Below, one piece after another: positions 59,607 through 64,000 of a stretch of DNA of 64,000 nucleotides. Under the pieces are notes generated by a model. It was not told the DNA's origin. It was given only the letters and a program-made list of their open reading frames with translations, and made no database searches. The DNA comes from Actinobacteria bacterium HGW-Actinobacteria-7. Lineage in GTDB: Bacteria > Actinomycetota > Coriobacteriia > Anaerosomatales > PHET01. Each line of letters begins with the position of its first letter. Position 1 is the first letter of the stretch. The translations under genes and the position numbers were made by a program. The DNA is taken from positions 17,491 to 81,490 of the forward strand of contig PHET01000013.1 in NCBI GenBank assembly GCA_002841275.1, read 5' to 3'.

Positions 59607-61106
59607 CTAGAGAGACTCTGGCCGCATCTGCGGGAAGAGGAGAACATCTCGAATGCTAGCCGAATCCGTGAGCAGCATCACCAGCCGATCGATGCCGATG
59701 CCCAGTCCCCCAGCGGGTGGCATGCCGTACTCCTGCGCGCGCAGGTAGTCTTCATCGATCCACATCGCCTCGTCGTCGCCGGCGTCCTTGGCGGCCGCCT
59801 GCGCCTCGAAGCGGCCTCGCTGATCAACTGCATCCACGAGTTCCGAGAACGCGTTTGCGAACTCCCGACCCGTGATGATGAGCTCGAAGCGATCCGTCAG
59901 GTCCGAGTCCTCGTCGTTTCGACGAGCGAGCGGCGATATCTCTGCAGGGTACATCGTGACAAACGTGGGCTCGACCAGGGTGTGCTCGACAAGTGCCTCG
60001 AACAGCTCCGCGAGTAGCTTCCCGGAACCCCACTCCTTCTCCGGAACGATATTGTGCGTCTCGCACAACGCGCTCAGCTCAGCGAATGGCGTGTGAACGC
60101 TAACCGGAGAGCCAACGACTTCGCTGACGAGTTCAGCCATCGTGGCTCGCCGCCACGGGGAAACGAGCGAAACCGACTGCCCTTGGTACTCGAACTCAAC
60201 CGTACCCAGAACCTCTCGCGCGGCATGGGTGATGATCCCCTCGGTGAGGTTCATCATCGACTGCATGTTGCCGTAGGCCTGATAGGCTTCGAGCATGGTG
60301 AATTCCGGGTTGTGCCGAGGGGACATGCCCTCGTTGCGGAACGAACGGTTGATTTCGTACACACGCTCGAAACCGCCGACCAGAAGTCGCTTGAGATACA
60401 GTTCAGGTGCGATCCTCAGGTAGAGCGGCATGTCGAGGGCGTTGTGATGCGTGATGAATGGCCGAGCAGTCGCACCGCCGGGAATGGGCTGAAGCATCGG
60501 GGTCTCAACTTCGAGATACCCCTCCGACTCCATGTACCGGCGTATCGCGGCGATGATCCTGAACCGGGTCTCGAACACGCCGCGGACCTCGGGGTTGGCG
60601 ATAAGATCGACATACCGCTGGCGATAGCGGGTCTCGGTATCGGTCAATCCGTGGAACTTCTCGGGGAGCGGCCTGAGAGACTTCGACAGCAGCCTGATCT
60701 CGGTCGGCTGCACAGAGAGTTCGCCTCGGCGCGAGCGGAGAACCGTGCCGGTCGCGCCCACCCAGTCACCCAAGTCGAGGTCCTTGGCGAATGCGAAACC
60801 CTCGTCGCCGAGGATGTTCACACGGCAGAACAGCTGCATGTCGCCGGTCGCGTCCCTCAGAACGAGGAATGCGAGTTTGCCCTGATCGCGCTTTGCGACC
60901 AGACGTCCAGCTACTGAGACAACATCCGACGTTTCCGAGCCGTCCTCCAGCTCCGCGTATTGCGCGGCGAGCTCCGAGGAACGCGCGGTGAGCTCGAAAC
61001 CATCGACGAAAGGCTCAATGCCCCGTTCGCGCAGTGATTCGAGCTTGAGACGGCGAACCAGAAACGGATCGTCTTCTGAAGCAACCATGCCCGGTTCTTC
61101 GACCAC
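59607..61106 (-). CDS. lysS: Lysyl-tRNA synthetase, class II
   Basis: Charges tRNA-Lys. The OB-fold anticodon domain (about 50-140) is followed by the class II catalytic core: motif 1 around YVDLIANPEVRGVFETR, motif 2 SFRNEGMSPRHNPEFTMLE, and motif 3 GLGIGIDRLVMLL. 499 residues from GTG 61106; an ATG at 61088 (MVASEDDPFLVRRL) is an equally good start, and neither has a clear ribosome-binding site. It follows greA by five bases, a common pair. Confidence 0.96.
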   Translation of the reverse strand: MVEEPGMVASEDDPFLVRRLKLESLRERGIEPFVDGFELTARSSELAAQYAELEDGSETSDVVSVAGRLVAKRDQGKLAFLVLRDATGDMQLFCRVNILGDEGFAFAKDLDLGDWVGATGTVLRSRRGELSVQPTEIRLLSKSLRPLPEKFHGLTDTETRYRQRYVDLIANPEVRGVFETRFRIIAAIRRYMESEGYLEVETPMLQPIPGGATARPFITHHNALDMPLYLRIAPELYLKRLLVGGFERVYEINRSFRNEGMSPRHNPEFTMLEAYQAYGNMQSMMNLTEGIITHAAREVLGTVEFEYQGQSVSLVSPWRRATMAELVSEVVGSPVSVHTPFAELSALCETHNIVPEKEWGSGKLLAELFEALVEHTLVEPTFVTMYPAEISPLARRNDEDSDLTDRFELIITGREFANAFSELVDAVDQRGRFEAQAAAKDAGDDEAMWIDEDYLRAQEYGMPPAGGLGIGIDRLVMLLTDSASIRDVLLFPQMRPESL

Positions 61107-61111
61107 GTCGT

Positions 61112-61588
61112 CTACCGCTTGAGCGAGCGGATGACGTACTCGATCACAGTTCCGCGCGGCGTCGTCACTTGGACGGTCTCGCCCTTCTTGCGACCCATGA
61201 TCGCCTGGCCCACGGGGGATTCGTTGCTGATCCGATCGTGCGTCGGATCCGCTTCAGCCGACCCAACCACTTGGTACATGTGGATATCGGCTGTCTCGGT
61301 GTCTTCAAGCTCCACCTTGCAGCCAAGGGTCACCTTGGTGGGCGTACTCTTCGGCGCGCTGATGATCGTGGCGTGCGCGAGGATCTGATTGACCTCGATG
61401 ATTCGGCTCTCGACCCACGCCTGCTCTATCTTGGCGTCGTCGTACTCGGAGTTCTCGGAGATATCGCCGAATTCCTTGGCTTCTTTGATGCGCTCCCCGA
61501 CCTCACGTCGCCGAACGGTCTCAAGATGCACCAACTCCGCCTCGAGTTTTGCCTGGCCCTCGGGGGTAAGCGCTATTTCCTTCTGCAT
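61112..61588 (-). CDS. greA: Transcript cleavage factor GreA
   Basis: Stimulates backtracked RNA cleavage by RNA polymerase. 158 residues from ATG 61588 (MQKEIALTPEGQAKLEAELV), seven bases after GGGAG. The coiled-coil tip keeps the acidic pair in FGDISENSEYDDAKIEQ, and the C-domain has ISNESPVGQAIMGRKKGETV. The promoter at 61689-61716 precedes it, with a leader hairpin at 61643-61672. Confidence 0.97.
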   Translation of the reverse strand: MQKEIALTPEGQAKLEAELVHLETVRRREVGERIKEAKEFGDISENSEYDDAKIEQAWVESRIIEVNQILAHATIISAPKSTPTKVTLGCKVELEDTETADIHMYQVVGSAEADPTHDRISNESPVGQAIMGRKKGETVQVTTPRGTVIEYVIRSLKR

Positions 61589-61642
61589 GCATCTGCTCCC
61601 TGTCGCCGCTCGCCAAGGGCTGTGCGGCCCTTTCGTAGCGCA

Positions 61643-61672
61643 CGGGCTGCCCCTATGTGAGCGAGCAGCCCG
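61643..61672 (-). terminator. Leader hairpin upstream of greA
   Basis: CGGGCTGC / GCAGCCCG with a 14-base loop lies downstream of the greA promoter and upstream of the gene. Without a U tract, it is more likely a leader structure or weak attenuator than a full terminator. Confidence 0.4.
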
Positions 61673-61688
61673 CCGAAATGTCCACGAA

Positions 61689-61716
61689 AGTATAGCTGAT
61701 GGTCCGCCAATAGCAA
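61689..61716 (-). promoter_or_regulatory. Promoter of greA-lysS
   Basis: The minus strand reads TTGCTA (61716-61711), 16 bases, TATACT (61694-61689), about 100 bases upstream of greA, after the tatA stop. Confidence 0.65.
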
Positions 61717-61751
61717 CACGCGTGCATTGGGCGACCAATGTTTCAGGCGAG

Positions 61752-62006
61752 CTAGACTGTCGTCTCCTCTGACTTCTTGGACTCTGCCTCGGTCTCGGAC
61801 TGACCTGGCACCTTCGCCTGAGGAATCTCTGCAGGCTTGGAAGGTTCAATTTCGTCCTCGTCCTTGCCCTCCATGCCCTCGCGCAGGTCCTTCATCGCTC
61901 GCCCGAACATGCGGGAGAGTTTCGGAATCTGCTTCGGACCGAAAAGGACCAGCACAATCACAAGAATCACAATCAGTTCAGTCGGACCAAGTCCAAAGAG
62001 TCTCAC
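61752..62006 (-). CDS. tatA: Sec-independent protein translocase subunit TatA
   Basis: An 84-residue protein: one N-terminal membrane helix (TELIVILVIVLVLFGPKQIP), the FGPKQIP hinge, an amphipathic helix (KLSRMFGRAMKDLREGM) and an acidic tail. It starts at GTG 62006 with GGAGG ten bases upstream. TatA forms the Tat pore with TatC, which is not in this window. TatB cannot be excluded but this length suits TatA. Confidence 0.92.
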   Translation of the reverse strand: MRLFGLGPTELIVILVIVLVLFGPKQIPKLSRMFGRAMKDLREGMEGKDEDEIEPSKPAEIPQAKVPGQSETEAESKKSEETTV

Positions 62007-62090
62007 GGGTGTCTGACCTCCAGTTCAGCTATCGGTACACGACCGACTGCTATCGACCGCTATTCGCCACGCGAAAGCGTACCACCAGTA

Positions 62091-62747
62091 TTATGCTCCC
62101 GCCACGCCGTCCGCACGCGAAAGATAGTACAACGTGTGAAGCAGTTCCCGTACCGGATCGGTGTTATGGAGCGTGACTGTGGCGGGAACCTCCACAAAAG
62201 CCGGTGAGTAGTTGAGCAATACGCGAACGCCCGCCCGGCACATCTGGTCGGCAGCAGCTTGGGCTGACTCGGGGGGAACTGCAATCACTCCGAACTGAAT
62301 ACCTTGTTCGAGGACTACTCGGTTCAATTCGGAGACATCCTGAACTATGAGGTCGCCAATACGATTCCCGACCTTGAGCCGATTGTTGTCAAAGACGGCG
62401 GCGACCAGGAAGCCCCGAGCGCGAAGTCCGTCATAACTCGCAATAGCCGACCCCAGATTGCCGGCACCCAGTATCGCGATGCGATGCACGTGGTTCGACC
62501 CAAGAATGCGCTGGATCCGGTCGACGAGCAGCGGGATGTCGTAGCCCACACCGCGCTTCCCGAACTGCCCGAAGTACGCAAGATCACGCCTGATCTGTGC
62601 AGCATTGACCTCGGCAAGCTCAGAGAGGCGCGCAGACGACACGGTCTGACAGCCCTCGCCTCGAAGGTGGAGGAGAGCATTGAGATAGCCAGGGAGGCGC
62701 TCGATGACCCCCTGAGGGACGCGGCGCTCTGTCTTCGTGACAATCAC
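62091..62747 (-). CDS. rex: Redox-sensing transcriptional repressor Rex
   Basis: Senses the NADH/NAD+ ratio and represses fermentation and respiration genes. 218 residues: winged helix domain (about 1-80; ELAEVNAAQIRRDLAYFGQF and GKRGVGYDI) and Rossmann NAD-binding domain with GAGNLG at 94-99. The C-terminal LYYLSRADG is the dimer swap region. Translation starts at GTG 62747. A Rex-like operator overlaps its promoter, pointing to autoregulation. Confidence 0.96.
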   Translation of the reverse strand: MIVTKTERRVPQGVIERLPGYLNALLHLRGEGCQTVSSARLSELAEVNAAQIRRDLAYFGQFGKRGVGYDIPLLVDRIQRILGSNHVHRIAILGAGNLGSAIASYDGLRARGFLVAAVFDNNRLKVGNRIGDLIVQDVSELNRVVLEQGIQFGVIAVPPESAQAAADQMCRAGVRVLLNYSPAFVEVPATVTLHNTDPVRELLHTLYYLSRADGVAGA

Positions 62748-62799
62748 GCGAATAACCCCGAATCGCTGCCGGACGATTCATGCGTTGCTACGGATTCCA

Positions 62800-62817
62800 T
62801 CGTAACAAGTGTTACAA
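62800..62817 (-). promoter_or_regulatory. Rex-like operator over the rex promoter
   Basis: The minus strand reads TTGTAAC-ACTT-GTTACGA, an inverted repeat of two seven-base arms with a four-base centre, the same 7-4-7 layout as the Rex site TTGTGAA-N4-TTCACAA, with one mismatch between arms. It overlaps TGTTACGAT, an extended -10-like element, about 55 bases before the rex start. Confidence 0.6.
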
Positions 62818-62857
62818 GGTTTGACCACCCTTGGCGACGCTCCGGCTCGGCTCCCGA

Positions 62858-63985
62858 CTATCCACGCGGTGTATCCTCCAACAGCTTCAGCACATCCGCC
62901 CGGGTGACAATGCCGACCATTCGTCCTTCCTCCACGACCATAAGTGCACCGGGACGGTCACCTGCAAGTCGGCTAATGAGAACCTCTGCACTCGCGCCTC
63001 CATCAACCACCAGCTGCTCGAGGTCTTGGTTCGTAACCTCGCTGACACGCACATACGGCCAATCACTCTGGGCCACTGCTTTCACGTCCGAGAGCGTCAC
63101 AAGGCCCACGATGCTGCCATCGCGCATCACGGGGTAGCGGTTGTGACGCCCGCCCAAGAAGAAGGACTGCACGAGCTGTTCGAGGGTAATCTCCCCATCG
63201 ACGAACTCCGGAGATGCCGACATGATCGACGCCACCGTCACCCCGCCAATCCGCGATCGAATCACCTGTTGCCGATAGGACTGGCCCGCCAGCGATGCGA
63301 TGAACCAGCCTACAAGCCCAAACCAGACGAGACCGGAATTACCGTTGAGCACTCCGAAGATCGCAGAAGCCACCATGACCCATCCGATGAACTGTCCCGA
63401 CCGCGAAGCCCAGAGGGTCGCCTTCAGTATGTTGTGCGTGATTGCCCACAGAATCGAGCGAAGAACGCGGCCTCCGTCCAAGGGGAAGCCCGGCAGCAGG
63501 TTGAACACACCTACCCCAACGTTGATGGCCGAGAGGTACTGCAGTGGCGCCCACACCCACCACGGGAGTCCTCGAGACTGCGCGACGCCGTAGAGGAAGT
63601 AACAGCTTCCCGCGATGAGCAAGCTCATCGCGGGACCGGCTGCCGCCATCATGAACTCGCGTCCCGGCGTCTCTGGCTCGTCGTCCATCTGCGCCACTCC
63701 ACCAAAGATGAAGAGCGTGATCTTCTCGACGTGACCACCGGTAGCTCGTGCGACGAGCGAGTGACACAGTTCGTGCGCCAGGACGGACGCGAAGAACGCC
63801 AGCGCAGTGATCGCCCCCACCAGCCCGAACAACCAGCCCGGCGAGGGTTGCGCGTGCGGAATCGTGGGGAAGTAGTTGGTGGCAAGGGTTGAAGCGACCA
63901 GCAAGAAGATGATCAGCCAGCTCAGGTTGACCTCAATGGGAATCCCAAACAGCTTCCCGACTCGCACGGACGGGACATCGAACAT
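62858..63985 (-). CDS. Site-2 protease family metalloprotease with CBS domains
   Basis: Intramembrane zinc protease of peptidase family M50, 375 residues. The zinc motif is H71-E72-L-C-H75 (SVLAHELCHSLVA) and the third ligand is in LLPGFPLDGGRVLRS. Six or so membrane segments span residues 20-235. Two CBS domains (about 245-375; ASIMSASPEFVDGEITLEQL and VSEVTNQDLEQLVVDGGASA) form the cytoplasmic tail and may bind adenine nucleotides. It starts at ATG 63985. Substrate is unknown; the family releases membrane-bound regulators. It is the first gene of the window in transcription order, upstream of rex. Confidence 0.93.
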   Translation of the reverse strand: MFDVPSVRVGKLFGIPIEVNLSWLIIFLLVASTLATNYFPTIPHAQPSPGWLFGLVGAITALAFFASVLAHELCHSLVARATGGHVEKITLFIFGGVAQMDDEPETPGREFMMAAAGPAMSLLIAGSCYFLYGVAQSRGLPWWVWAPLQYLSAINVGVGVFNLLPGFPLDGGRVLRSILWAITHNILKATLWASRSGQFIGWVMVASAIFGVLNGNSGLVWFGLVGWFIASLAGQSYRQQVIRSRIGGVTVASIMSASPEFVDGEITLEQLVQSFFLGGRHNRYPVMRDGSIVGLVTLSDVKAVAQSDWPYVRVSEVTNQDLEQLVVDGGASAEVLISRLAGDRPGALMVVEEGRMVGIVTRADVLKLLEDTPRG

Positions 63986-64000
63986 ACCTAATCCACCTCG

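Overview
The window reads as a single long chromosomal backbone from a GC-rich Gram-positive anaerobe, most likely an actinobacterium of the class Coriobacteriia or a close relative (OPB41/Anaerosomatales-like). This is inferred from the protein sequences, the beta-prime type with a long N-terminal coiled coil, Rex, a V-type ATPase, and the rpmG-trnW-secE-nusG order. Almost every gene lies on the minus strand, so transcription runs from position 64000 towards 1. The only convincing plus-strand gene is a membrane-anchored class III nucleotide cyclase at 45861-47423.

In transcription order the window starts with a site-2 protease with CBS domains, rex (with its own operator), tatA, greA, lysS, clpC, radA, disA, a PIN/TRAM membrane protein, ispD-ispF, cysE, cysS, rlmB, a YacP-type nuclease and a SigH-type sigma factor. 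This order closely follows the yac-sigH region of Bacillus, without gltX, mrnC, ctsR or mcsAB. A small accessory block follows: tRNA-Thr(UGU), the plus-strand cyclase, and a divergent pair made of a cyclic-nucleotide-binding protein and an unknown protein.

Next comes the translation and transcription core: tRNA-Tyr, tRNA-Thr(GGU), tRNA-Met, tuf, rpmG, tRNA-Trp, secE, nusG, rplK, rplA, rplJ, rplL, rpoB, rpoC, rpsL, rpsG, fusA, then the complete S10, spc and alpha operons (rpsJ to rplQ). These are followed by an ECF transporter core (ecfA1-ecfA2-ecfT), truA, rplM-rpsI, glmM, glmS, acpS, nnr and alr. The window ends inside the start of a V-type ATPase operon.

Control elements visible in the sequence are a glmS self-cleaving ribozyme upstream of glmS, an L10-type leader with an attenuator-like hairpin upstream of rplJ, several good sigma-A promoters (TTGAC(A/G), 17-18 bp, TAGA(A/G)T or TAACAT), a Rex-like operator, and many strong GC hairpins with poor U tracts. 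The points most worth a second look are the glmS ribozyme in an apparent actinobacterium, an alpha-CTD-like DNA-binding domain fused to the C-terminus of RpoC, a rpmG/tRNA-Trp junction in which the 5' acceptor strand of the tRNA is missing, and the cyclase/cNMP-sensor module.
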